DNA of 10,311 bases from Promethearchaeota archaeon (GCA_030668025.1 DAOUUT010000120.1:1-10311), one strand, 5' to 3'; positions 1 through 7,812 are shown, numbered from the stretch's first letter. Numbers and translations: made by a program. The notes: generated from the letters alone by a model not told the origin.

Positions 1-472
1 TAGTAGAGCCCGCATCTATTAAAATACATTTTGATACGAATTTACCTAAAAATAATGAAGTGGACGCCCAATTTGCTGCCGCAATTGATGTAGATTCTTC
101 TTTTGCTTGAGAGAAATTGATAAACTTGCTATTATTATTAATAAAGAACATTTTTTCGGCATCAAGGACTTGTTCTAAAGCACCTAATATTGTAGAAATG
201 CCTTCGCGTTTAGTTGGAAACGCATCTGAAAGCTCGGCAGTAATAGTAATAGAGATAAAGTCAACTTCTTTTAACGATATATTGTTCTTTATAATTGTAT
301 TTTTTACAATTCTTTCTAACATATTAGGAATGTCGTTTAAAGTTTTTTCCCAGAAGGGAAAATATTCTATAAAAGAAAACGATTCAAAAATTTCTGAGTT
401 TTTAAATTTAACAAGAGCCGCTTTTGTATTCGCTCCTCCAATATCCAAGCCTAAAATGTGTTTACTTACCAT
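1..472 (-). CDS. mfnF: MfnF-like methanofuran biosynthesis protein (hydantoinase/oxoprolinase-like ASKHA fold), N-terminal part
   Basis: This reading frame starts at ATG 472-470 and is still open at base 1, so 157 codons are visible and the C-terminal half lies outside the window. The start VSKHILGLDIGGANTKAAL holds the phosphate-1 loop of ASKHA-fold enzymes. It is followed by an ITAELSDAFPTKREG block, an AAANWAST block and, at the edge, CILIDAGST, the expected phosphate-2 strand. This order and wording match the 'H4MPT-linked C1 transfer pathway protein' family, whose methanococcal member MfnF (MJ0815) joins the furan amine to glutamyl-tyramine phenol late in methanofuran synthesis. Inferred role: the same step, supplying the C1 carrier of the tetrahydromethanopterin Wood-Ljungdahl branch. 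It lies 78 bases downstream of the VOC gene on the same strand, with no clear Shine-Dalgarno site. Exact function rests on family resemblance of half the protein. Confidence 0.8.
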   Translation of the reverse strand, partial: MVSKHILGLDIGGANTKAALVKFKNSEIFESFSFIEYFPFWEKTLNDIPNMLERIVKNTIIKNNISLKEVDFISITITAELSDAFPTKREGISTILGALEQVLDAEKMFFINNNSKFINFSQAKEESTSIAAANWASTSLFLGKFVSKCILIDAGST

Positions 473-550
473 AATTATAATGTAAACCGAATCAGAAAGT
501 CCTTTAAAATTTTAACTGGATAAAGAATTGAAAAATATAATTATCGTATT

Positions 551-1021
551 TTAGGTCGCCTTCTTTCTTCTTTTTCTAGTTTCTTGTACCTCAAGAAGCA
601 TGCCTAAAATTTCCTCAGTATCAAAGTAAGCCCAAAATTGTTTCCCTATTGATCCTGAATAAATCATTTCAATTCCGCGTTTTTCGAAATATTCAATATA
701 TGAATCTATATCTTCAATAAAAAGACTAATATGATGAAGTCCTTCCCTACCTTGATCTAAAAATTCTTTGTAGATAGATTCACCTTCGATAAGTTGAATC
801 AATTCAATTTGAGCGTTAAATTGGCGACTGAAGGCTATCTTTGTGTTGACTTTCGAGTCTTTTCCTCTATATTTAACAACTTGAGTTGTTTCTGGTATAA
901 TTGCAAATTTTGGCACATTGAATAGTTCTTCAAAAATTTTTGCTTGTTTTTCAACGTCCTTATAGACAAAACCTAATTGTGCGACTTTCAGATTTTTAAA
1001 ATCAATTTCTATTTTTTCCAT
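551..1021 (-). CDS. VOC-superfamily (glyoxalase/methylmalonyl-CoA epimerase-like) protein
   Basis: This is a 156-residue protein of about the size of methylmalonyl-CoA epimerase, with two beta-alpha-beta-beta-beta modules. Module one starts KVAQLGFVYKDVEKQAKIF (about residues 12-30). Module two starts GLHHISLFIEDIDSYIEYF (about 94-112) and ends GMLLEV (140-145). By position the VOC metal ligands would be Q15, E73, H97 and E144. The epimerase normally has His at the first site, so the metal site is altered, although Gln there is seen in other VOC proteins. The acyl-CoA substrate is therefore uncertain. The C-terminus is a short basic tail (RKRRKK). I chose ATG 1021-1019 because the family begins just before the first strand; a TTG at 1060 would add 13 unconserved residues. 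The fold is confident; the reaction is not. Confidence 0.75.
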   Translation of the reverse strand: MEKIEIDFKNLKVAQLGFVYKDVEKQAKIFEELFNVPKFAIIPETTQVVKYRGKDSKVNTKIAFSRQFNAQIELIQLIEGESIYKEFLDQGREGLHHISLFIEDIDSYIEYFEKRGIEMIYSGSIGKQFWAYFDTEEILGMLLEVQETRKRRKKAT

Positions 1022-1171
1022 ATACAACACTTTGAAAACTTTTTTAAATCTATTAAACAATATTTATGGAATTTATCCTTTTAATCTTTTTAATTTTCCT
1101 TGGTAAATCTTATTTTTAGTTAAAAAAGGATTTCTAAATAAAGATTAATAGTTTCGAGTTAATTTTGATAA

Positions 1172-2212
1172 TTACTTTGAGATATCGTACTTATCTTTTA
1201 AATAAAAAATTACTTTATCAATGTTTTCTCCTGTTAAAGCGTTAATTAAAAAATACTCTTCGTCTCCTATATTTAATTTTTCTTTTAGATATTCAATCTC
1301 ATCAGAGTTGGCTAAATCCATTTTATTAAATAGAATTACTATCTGGATTTTTCCCTCTTTTGTAAAATTATTTTTAACTTCGTAGAATAAGTCCAATTGC
1401 GAATCAATAGAATAACCACATGCGGGAGTTGGGTCAAATACGAAAAGAATTAAGTCAGATATTAATTTTAGGGCTAAAATTGCTTGTAATTCAATGTTGT
1501 TTCTTTCTGCCATTGACCTGTCCAATATTCCGGGTGTATCCATAATTTGTAATTTAATTGAATCAAATCTCTTCTCGATAAATAGATGACCTAATGATAA
1601 TTTTTTTGTTGTGAATGGGTATTCTTGAATTTCAACTTTTTTGTTCGTTGAAATATTTTTCACAATACTGCTTTTACCCACATTAGGATATCCCGCGACT
1701 ACAATACAATGCGTAGTATAATCTAGCGAGGGTATTTCTTTTAATCTCCCTCTAACGCTATTTAAATATTCGAGGTTTTTATTTTGTTTTCTAATTATCG
1801 ACGAAACTCTTCCGAAAAGAGCTCTTCTAATTCGATCAGCGTCTTTAGGTGCATCAATCTGACTTAATTTTTTTGAAGATTCCCTTTCTAATTTGTTTAA
1901 AATGGGTAAAATTCCATTAAGTTTTCCAAGAGTTAATTTTAACTCGTCAATATCGACCAATAATGATGCCAACTCTTTGTAAAAATCAGGTAGAGCGTCT
2001 ATTATTGGTACTTTCTTAATTATAGCAAGAATTCTCTCTATTAATTCCTTAATTGCTACTTTTATTCGTGTAAATTCTTTTTTTTTTGCCTTTAAAAGAA
2101 TAGGCGCATTCTTTGAGACTTGAGCGCTACTTTTCATAGCTCTCTTAAAAGCTATGTCTAATAATTCTTTTGAATTATGGACGTGGGAAAATTCTAAAAA
2201 GGGATTCTTCAT
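1172..2212 (-). CDS. NOG1-family GTPase (ribosome assembly, archaeal type)
   Basis: This 346-residue protein has an N-terminal helical region (about 1-165) rich in Lys/Leu/Ile, followed by an OBG/NOG1-type G domain. The G motifs are clear: G1 GYPNVGKSS at 174-182, the G2 region FTTKK at 200-204, G3 DTPG at 225-228, G4 NKMD at 296-299 and a G5-like NALTG at 324-328. The segment DPTPACGYSID after G3 is typical of NOG1, which has a DP(S/T).xCGY motif there. The length matches archaeal NOG1, which lacks the long C-terminal extension of the eukaryotic protein. In eukaryotes NOG1 acts in 60S subunit assembly; an equivalent large-subunit role in archaea is inferred. The start is ATG 2212-2210, about 30 bases downstream of a canonical TATA box, implying a leader under 15 nt. 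The 52-base gap to the upstream TPR gene carries that promoter, so it is probably its own transcription unit. Confidence 0.92.
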   Translation of the reverse strand: MKNPFLEFSHVHNSKELLDIAFKRAMKSSAQVSKNAPILLKAKKKEFTRIKVAIKELIERILAIIKKVPIIDALPDFYKELASLLVDIDELKLTLGKLNGILPILNKLERESSKKLSQIDAPKDADRIRRALFGRVSSIIRKQNKNLEYLNSVRGRLKEIPSLDYTTHCIVVAGYPNVGKSSIVKNISTNKKVEIQEYPFTTKKLSLGHLFIEKRFDSIKLQIMDTPGILDRSMAERNNIELQAILALKLISDLILFVFDPTPACGYSIDSQLDLFYEVKNNFTKEGKIQIVILFNKMDLANSDEIEYLKEKLNIGDEEYFLINALTGENIDKVIFYLKDKYDISK

Positions 2213-2240
2213 ATAGATACAAAATTTAATTAATTAATTA

Positions 2241-2253
2241 GTTATATAAAAGA
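2241..2253 (-). promoter_or_regulatory. TATA box of the NOG1 gene
   Basis: On the minus strand this reads CTTTTATATAAC, which contains the archaeal core TTTATATA (complement of 2243-2250). Its centre lies about 34 bases upstream of the ATG at 2212, predicting a transcript that starts roughly 10 bases before the codon. No Shine-Dalgarno sequence lies between, so initiation would be near-leaderless. Confidence 0.7.
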
Positions 2254-2264
2254 AGCCTAAAATA

Positions 2265-3605
2265 TTACAATTTCGCTTTTAACTCTAAAATCTTTTGCTC
2301 TATTTCTGAGACCTTGATAGATAAATCAATGGAATCTTTAGGAATTGATTCGTATAATTGAAGAATATACTGATACCGAGCCAGAACTCTGGAAAAATTG
2401 TTCATACTCTCTTCTTTTTCTGCTTTAACTCTTATTAGCTCTGCTTTCTCTAACTTGTTTTTAATTTCAGGAGAAAGAGCAAGTTGTCTTTGCTGTAGCT
2501 TTGCTTTATTTTTTTGCTTCTCACTTAAAATACTTGAAACTTTTTTCTGAAATTCTCTTTCTTCTTCTAATTTTTTTAGTGTAGCTCGCTCTAACTTCAA
2601 TTCTTCTTCTTTTTTATATCGATCTATATTTAATAACTCATTTCGCAAAATTGTTATTTGATCACTCCAACCAAGTTGAGTAAATAATTCAATCGCTTGT
2701 CCATATAAAGATTTAGCCTCATCGTAGTCTTTTTGTTGAAGACTTTGGTTTCCTTTGCCTAAAAGATCCTGTGCTTTTACGGTAAGAGCTTCTTCTTGCA
2801 TTTTCTTTTCTCGAAGTAGTTTTAATTTGTTTTGATGTTCTGTCAGTTTTTGATTTCTTTGATCATGTTGTTCTTGTGCCATTGAAACTGACCTGTTTGC
2901 TAGCTCCTTTTCCATTTCCTCACTTTTTTTCATTTGTTCAAATAATTTATATTTTTTACGTTGAGTTATAACTGGGTCTTTTTGTTTTTCTAATTTACTT
3001 CCAGCAAGTTCTATAGGTTTTCTCCCTACACTTAAGCCTTCTTGTATTTTCTGTCGCCTTCTTTCAGCAGAAGCTAACGCTACGATATCTTTTAAGGGAA
3101 CTTGAATGCCTTTAGATTTTCGTAATTGCTCCCATCGTTGATACTCTTTAATTTCATTTATTTGCCATAGTATTTGCTTACATTCGTAATTATAACTAAG
3201 TTGCTTGAAAACATTATACGCTTTGTTATAAAGCTCCACAGATTCATCAAATTTGTCTTCTAGAGCCAAATTTCTGGCAAATTCTAAAATCTCGTTTCCC
3301 TTTATCTCCGATATCTGATTATCTTCAGACTGTACTCCTTTTTCACTATTCAGATGGGATTTAAAAGGGACTCTATCGTTAGACGTGGTTAAAGAGATGT
3401 TTTCCTCTTTTTGTAAATTCTTTAATCGAACAATTTCTTTTATAACTATTCCAACTTCTCCCGTTAATCCAAATTTATCATAGAGGTCTTTAGCTTTTAA
3501 TAAAAACGAAATAGCTGATTCGTAATTTTTATTTCTTATAGCAATTTTTGATTGAAAGACCGACTGTTCGGCTTCTTTCAAAAAATCAGAATTCTGGTCT
3601 GGCAT
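2265..3605 (-). CDS. TPR-like repeat / coiled-coil protein of unknown function
   Basis: This 446-residue, highly charged protein has no catalytic motif, signal peptide or membrane segment. Four related two- to three-helix units are visible at about residues 7-64, 103-155, 276-331 and 390-445. Each centres on a pattern of the kind (K/D)-(Y/F)-(D/E)-E-A-x-x-(L/Y)-(Y/L)-x-x-A-x-x-(L/Y)-(F/Y), for example NKNYESAISFLLKAKDLY, DKFDESVELYNKAYNVF and QKDYDEAKSLYGQAIELF. Between units 2 and 3 (about 155-275) and 3 and 4 (about 331-389) lie Lys/Glu/Gln-rich stretches likely to form coiled coil. The alternation suggests a cytoplasmic scaffold or adaptor. The repeats could be single TPRs or MIT-like three-helix bundles, which look alike at this level. 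The start is ATG 3605-3603, about 37 bases downstream of a TATA box. The neighbours, NOG1 and asd, do not suggest a role. I recognise no named family. Confidence 0.85.
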   Translation of the reverse strand: MPDQNSDFLKEAEQSVFQSKIAIRNKNYESAISFLLKAKDLYDKFGLTGEVGIVIKEIVRLKNLQKEENISLTTSNDRVPFKSHLNSEKGVQSEDNQISEIKGNEILEFARNLALEDKFDESVELYNKAYNVFKQLSYNYECKQILWQINEIKEYQRWEQLRKSKGIQVPLKDIVALASAERRRQKIQEGLSVGRKPIELAGSKLEKQKDPVITQRKKYKLFEQMKKSEEMEKELANRSVSMAQEQHDQRNQKLTEHQNKLKLLREKKMQEEALTVKAQDLLGKGNQSLQQKDYDEAKSLYGQAIELFTQLGWSDQITILRNELLNIDRYKKEEELKLERATLKKLEEEREFQKKVSSILSEKQKNKAKLQQRQLALSPEIKNKLEKAELIRVKAEKEESMNNFSRVLARYQYILQLYESIPKDSIDLSIKVSEIEQKILELKAKL

Positions 3606-3637
3606 ATATTTTACAACAAGTTATTGATTATTATGAT

Positions 3638-3647
3638 ATTTATAAAT
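3638..3647. promoter_or_regulatory. Palindromic TATA box between divergent genes
   Basis: The ten bases ATTTATAAAT are a perfect palindrome and match an archaeal TATA core on both strands. On the minus strand the centre is about 37 bases from the TPR gene ATG (3605), ideal for a near-leaderless transcript. On the plus strand it is about 77 bases from the asd ATG (3719), so asd would have a leader of about 50 nt unless it uses the weaker TTCTATAATTA near 3667-3677. Minus-strand use is the more secure. Confidence 0.55.
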
Positions 3648-3718
3648 TAATAATTTAATAAAATTATTCTATAATTACTCATTAAAGAGTTTAAAAATTA
3701 ATATCAACGTGAACTAAT

Positions 3719-4813
3719 ATGCCTTCGGAAAAAATAAAAATTGGTATATTGGGAGCAACTGGGGTTGTTGGCCAGAATTATATTAAATTATTGAAAGAAC
3801 ACCCTTGGTTTAAAATTGTTGATGTAGCAGCTTCACATAGATCCGCAGGTAAACCTTACGAGGGAGCCATTAAGGAAAAGTGGCAGATGCCAATAGAAAT
3901 CCCAAAAGAAGTTAAAGATTTAATCGTCAGAGATGTTCAAGATTTTAACTCCCTTAAATCTAATATAAGCTTCGTATTTTCAGCTATGGACTTGCCACAA
4001 AAAAAAGATACAAAAATAATTGAATTCAAGTACGCTAAGAAAGGTATTCCCGTTATCAGTAACAGTTCAGCAAACAGATGGACTGTGGATGTGCCCATGA
4101 TAATCCCCGAAATCAACCATAATCACACAGAAATAATTCCTATTCAACAAAAAAACAGAGAATTATCAGAAGGATTTGTCACAGTTAAACCTAATTGTTC
4201 AGTTCAGAGTTATATGACGCCAATTTATGCTCTCGAAGTAAATGGATTTAAAGTAGAAAAATTGATCGTGACTACACTTCAAGCAGTTTCTGGGGCGGGA
4301 TACCCAGGAGTTCCTTCTTTAGATATGGTGGATAACATCGTACCTTATATTGGAGGGGAGGAAGAGAAATCTGAAAGGGAGCCCTTAAAAATCTTAGGAA
4401 AAGTTGGAGAAAAAGGAATTATTAACAATGATTCAATACAAATAAGTGCAACTTGCACAAGGGTTCCAGTTACACACGGCCACACAGCATGTGTTAATGT
4501 GAAGTTTAAAAATAAAATACCCACAAAAGAAGAAATTATTAAAATCTGGAAAGAGTTTAAATCAGTCCCTCAAGAGTTAGATTTACCGTTCGCGCCAAAG
4601 CAACCTATAATTTACTTAGAAAACGCTAATAGACCACAACCAAGGAAAGATAGAGATAACGATAAAGGTATGGCAGTTACTGTTGGCCGATTAAGGAAAG
4701 ATAATGTTTTCGATTACAAGTTTGTTGCGTTAAGTCATAATACAATTAGAGGTGCGGCAGGTGGAGCAATCTTGAACGCCGAATTACTAAAAGTTAAGGG
4801 TTTTTTAAAGTAA
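3719..4813 (+). CDS. asd: Aspartate-semialdehyde dehydrogenase
   Basis: This 364-residue enzyme reduces L-aspartyl-4-phosphate to L-aspartate-4-semialdehyde with NADPH, the branch point to lysine, threonine and methionine. The N-terminal Rossmann motif GILGATGVVGQ is at 9-19. A second nucleotide-contact block reads VFSAMDL near 86-92. The active-site cysteine is C160 in VKPNCSVQS, and the probable acid/base histidine is H255 in RVPVTHGHT. The substrate-region block TLQAVSGAGYPG (186-197) and the C-terminal NTIRGAAGGAILNAE are also present. These motifs and the length fit the archaeal/fungal type rather than the shorter E. coli-like form. All key residues are intact. The ATG at 3719 begins just before the Rossmann strand, with no Shine-Dalgarno. 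The stop lies 9 bases from the stop of the convergent unknown gene, so the two transcripts probably overlap at their 3' ends. Confidence 0.96.
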   Translation: MPSEKIKIGILGATGVVGQNYIKLLKEHPWFKIVDVAASHRSAGKPYEGAIKEKWQMPIEIPKEVKDLIVRDVQDFNSLKSNISFVFSAMDLPQKKDTKIIEFKYAKKGIPVISNSSANRWTVDVPMIIPEINHNHTEIIPIQQKNRELSEGFVTVKPNCSVQSYMTPIYALEVNGFKVEKLIVTTLQAVSGAGYPGVPSLDMVDNIVPYIGGEEEKSEREPLKILGKVGEKGIINNDSIQISATCTRVPVTHGHTACVNVKFKNKIPTKEEIIKIWKEFKSVPQELDLPFAPKQPIIYLENANRPQPRKDRDNDKGMAVTVGRLRKDNVFDYKFVALSHNTIRGAAGGAILNAELLKVKGFLK

Positions 4814-4822
4814 TCGCCTTAT

Positions 4823-6367
4823 CTAAAACTCGTGTTTATCGATAACAATAGCCAACACATCTTTTAAAAGAGAAAAACTTCTTCTATTCTTTATTAAGGT
4901 ATATGGGGGTATTTCAGGATATATTTGAAGATGTTTTTTCAGTAATTTAACAACTTTTAAGATTGAAAACAAAGAAGTTTTGTGAAAATTGATAAGAAAA
5001 GCGCTTAGAACGGCCTTAATAAGGATTTTGTCTACTTTAAAAACGGTTGTAATAAAACCAAATTTTTCAGAAACACTTAACCTAATTGATTCAAGCGACT
5101 CTTGATCAACTTTAGAAAGAAAATTTTTATCTTTAATATATTCAAGCTTATTTATAGCCCCATTTTCAATTCTTACGAGTATAAGATTATTTGAATTTAG
5201 AGTTTCATTTCTTTGCTCAGTTAAAATAACTAAAATATTAGCATTTAGTCCGATATAAGTATCGATGAGCCCGAAAATAAATTCTGGCACAGCCCAATGA
5301 GAAAGTTTCTTTAGATTAAGATTAATTCCAAAAAGTCTAATTAAAAACCTAACTAGAGTATTGTATATTCTTGGCTTGGGAACCATATTCCAATATAAAT
5401 CGTAACTTCTGATTCCATACAAAAGCTTTTGGAATATTAATTTTACTTTTTCTTTGCTCGGGGGAACTTCCATTTCAAATATTTCTGAAAGAAAATTGAG
5501 AAGAGAACTTTGGACTATGCTAAGGACTTTTTCGGATTTAAAATAAGTTTGCACAGCCCTTAAATTAAGTAAGAGGTTTTGCTCGTTAAAATTATATTTT
5601 CCACTTTCTAACAAATTTAAATTGAGTTCAATTTCGGGATGTAAAGAATTTGTATTTTCCTTTTTTAATTTTAGGAAAATTGGTAGATTATTGGAATTCA
5701 TTACAAATAAAGCGTTAAATGAAGGAATTACGCTTGCAATAAATTCAAAGACTTTTGAGAATTTAATACCGTCTAGTAAAGTAACGCTACTTTTCAGAAA
5801 TCTTAATATATTTGGTTCAGGATAAATAATAATTAATTCCTGCTCTAGTAAAATTTGAATTATATCAAGGAGACTCTGAATAAATTCGTAATAAGTGGAT
5901 TTGGTCAATCTTTCGCAGTGACTATTCATTAAATCGATGCTTCTTTTCCTTATCAATCTTAGACAAGAAATCTTAATTCCGTAGTCTTTTTGTATAACGG
6001 ATTGAATTCTATTGAAGAGTGCATCCAGATTGCGTAAATCATCTTGCTTAATTTCAACAGAATCTTTAGGAATTCCTTTAATTCTTGCATGTATTCCTGG
6101 TTTAGTTGTTTCATACAAGTAAACTCCAAATACGATGTTATCGAGCTCGAAATCCGATATTACTATATCAAGAATATTTTGTTGGTCGTTTATGAATTTA
6201 GGATATAAGAGTTCAAACAAGTGATACAAAAGGAAGGGATTAATTTCATTTGGTGTTAAGGGAATTCTTACCGTATCTTTTAATTCTTCTGGATCTTCAA
6301 TTATACTTACTTTTGAGTTAAACTTTAAGATTTTTAGCCAGTTTTCCTTGAAAATTTGATTTATCAT
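4823..6367 (-). CDS. Protein of unknown function, second gene of the DUF362 operon
   Basis: I do not recognise this 514-residue protein. It is rich in Leu, Ile, Lys and Asn, has no convincing transmembrane helix or signal peptide, and has very few cysteines (in ISCLRL and NSHCERL), so it is unlikely to bind its own Fe-S cluster. The composition alternates beta-rich segments (VILTEQRN...NNLILVRIENG near the C-terminal third) with long amphipathic helices, suggesting several alpha/beta domains. One segment near the middle, VIPSFNALFVMNSNNLPIF, loosely resembles the strand-turn-strand of roadblock/LC7 domains; this is weak. It starts 16 bases after the stop of the DUF362 gene if ATG 6367 is used, or 1 base after it if GTG 6382 is used (519 aa). 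Either way the two genes are almost certainly co-transcribed, and translational coupling is likely. Its 3' end nearly meets asd. Confidence 0.8.
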   Translation of the reverse strand: MINQIFKENWLKILKFNSKVSIIEDPEELKDTVRIPLTPNEINPFLLYHLFELLYPKFINDQQNILDIVISDFELDNIVFGVYLYETTKPGIHARIKGIPKDSVEIKQDDLRNLDALFNRIQSVIQKDYGIKISCLRLIRKRSIDLMNSHCERLTKSTYYEFIQSLLDIIQILLEQELIIIYPEPNILRFLKSSVTLLDGIKFSKVFEFIASVIPSFNALFVMNSNNLPIFLKLKKENTNSLHPEIELNLNLLESGKYNFNEQNLLLNLRAVQTYFKSEKVLSIVQSSLLNFLSEIFEMEVPPSKEKVKLIFQKLLYGIRSYDLYWNMVPKPRIYNTLVRFLIRLFGINLNLKKLSHWAVPEFIFGLIDTYIGLNANILVILTEQRNETLNSNNLILVRIENGAINKLEYIKDKNFLSKVDQESLESIRLSVSEKFGFITTVFKVDKILIKAVLSAFLINFHKTSLFSILKVVKLLKKHLQIYPEIPPYTLIKNRRSFSLLKDVLAIVIDKHEF

Positions 6368-6383
6368 AAGGAATTTAATCACT

Positions 6384-7775
6384 CTATTTAGTTTTTTTAT
6401 CTGTCTCTTGATTATAATATGTTTTTATTAGATTATTAAAAAAGAATAAATTTGGGACTTGGGATTTTCCGTAATAGCTGATAAGAGAATTTAAGCAATC
6501 AAATCTACTTGGAGGACACCCTGGAAGTTCGACAATCTTTTTGTTTACTTTTTCTTTAATTTGTGGTTTATCTGGAGCTTTAAAATCTTTTTTTACCTTT
6601 TTTTTAGCAGTTTCAAAGTAATCCTTGCTATTTGTAATAATAATTTTTCTAAAATCACTATTCTTTGTGCTTTCAATAGCACAATCTCCAAACAAAATAA
6701 GATTTTCTAAAGATTCTGGTTTTGGAGGCTTTTCTCCGATCAAGAAGTATTGTTTTATTATATATTTTAAATCTTTTGTCATGTGAGTTTTCATTAGATT
6801 CAATAGATGATAAGCTTCTTTGAAGCATCCAGAGCAAATTCGCCCCACTTTCACATATGAATTTTTAAAATTAACATCTTCTAATTTACTCACGCAAAAA
6901 TCAACATTTAACCTGACATCTTCAAGTTTTTCGCCTACTAACTTAATATTAGGTACATCGGTTATTCCTAATCTTCTATTACGCGCTTCTAAGAGGATAT
7001 CACTGTTTAATAAATCAATCTCGAACAATCCTAAAGTAATTAGATCAACTGCTACCGCATCGTTTCCTACTAAAACTAAATTTGTACGCTTCAAATTAGA
7101 ATCTTTGTAGATAAATGGTCCAGCGCCTTCTAAAAAATAGAAAAGATCGTTTATAACTAGACTTGGCCTTTTGACGCTGAAAATATCAAGGATATTAGTA
7201 ATTAAATCCTGTTTGTATTGATCTAAATGTAAGTAATCTTTTCCGCTTCTTACATTTTTTTGAATTTTTTGAAATTGATTAGACACACAAGAATAGGTGT
7301 TTAGTAATGATAGCGTGCATTTAAACAGAGGGTCTACGCTAACTTGGTTCAATAAGATTAACTTTTCAGATTCAAGTATTACTTGTGGAAATTCTATAGT
7401 TTTTCCATTTACTTCAACGGATTTTAAAGGGTATTTGTTTTGATCGTCTAAAAATACAAATTCTGCCCCAAGGCTTTCTATATAGGACTGAACCCCTAAA
7501 GTTTTAGCAACCGAATCAGTTTTTAATCCATTAAAGGGATAACTCCCAACAAAAATCTTTTTCGCTTCTGCTTCTTTGCATAAATTTATTATAGTTTTAA
7601 TTGTATCAAAATTATTATTAACAGGAAATCCTTCGGGCGTTCTTAAATTGATTTTAACGAAAACTTGATCACCCTTTTCTACGAATCCCGAAATTCCGCC
7701 AAGTTTTTCAATTCCCTCGATTACTGCTTCACTTGAACTACTACTTTTAATAATTGCAACTTCTGTACTATTCAT
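6384..7775 (-). CDS. DUF362 protein with cysteine-rich (Fe-S-like) C-terminal extension
   Basis: This 463-residue protein begins with a DUF362 domain (about 1-285). The typical parts are an N-terminal VAIIKSSSS strand, KGDQVFVKINLRTPEG (34-49), EAEAKKIFVGS, a CTLSLLNTYSCVSN segment, PSLVINDLFYFLEGAGPF and the NLVLVGNDAVAVDLITLG block. The C-terminal part (about 300-463) carries RICSGCFKEA (C314, C317), LFGDCAIES (C365) and VELPGCPPSRFDC (C420, C427). CxxC, then GxCA, then PGCPP is the ligand order of the proximal [4Fe-4S] cluster in NiFe-hydrogenase small subunits and, with CC first, NuoB; a bound cluster is inferred. DUF362 itself has no settled activity that I can assign. I prefer ATG 7775-7773, because GTG 7793 adds six residues before the first strand and lies close to the predicted transcript start. 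It leads a two-gene operon with the unknown protein. Confidence 0.85.
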   Translation of the reverse strand: MNSTEVAIIKSSSSSEAVIEGIEKLGGISGFVEKGDQVFVKINLRTPEGFPVNNNFDTIKTIINLCKEAEAKKIFVGSYPFNGLKTDSVAKTLGVQSYIESLGAEFVFLDDQNKYPLKSVEVNGKTIEFPQVILESEKLILLNQVSVDPLFKCTLSLLNTYSCVSNQFQKIQKNVRSGKDYLHLDQYKQDLITNILDIFSVKRPSLVINDLFYFLEGAGPFIYKDSNLKRTNLVLVGNDAVAVDLITLGLFEIDLLNSDILLEARNRRLGITDVPNIKLVGEKLEDVRLNVDFCVSKLEDVNFKNSYVKVGRICSGCFKEAYHLLNLMKTHMTKDLKYIIKQYFLIGEKPPKPESLENLILFGDCAIESTKNSDFRKIIITNSKDYFETAKKKVKKDFKAPDKPQIKEKVNKKIVELPGCPPSRFDCLNSLISYYGKSQVPNLFFFNNLIKTYYNQETDKKTK

Positions 7776-7812
7776 ATTAGAGTTCTCTATCACAAAATAT
7801 TAAAATTAAATA

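Noticed and set aside
117..485. Plus-strand open frame of 122 codons
   Set aside because: It is the antisense shadow of the MfnF-like gene, whose minus-strand translation shows family motifs.
1022..1060. TTG start adding 13 residues to the VOC protein
   Set aside because: The extension is unconserved basic sequence before the usual first strand, and the ATG at 1021 is adequate.
2222..2240. TTAA/TAAT short tandem repeat upstream of NOG1
   Set aside because: It is simple AT sequence within a promoter spacer, with no array structure or spacer units.
5622..5825. Plus-strand open frame within the unknown 514-aa gene
   Set aside because: It is antisense to a long continuous frame and has no promoter or motif.
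6820..7110. Plus-strand open frame within the DUF362 gene
   Set aside because: It is antisense to a conserved domain and its translation is low-complexity Ser/Thr/Leu without motifs.
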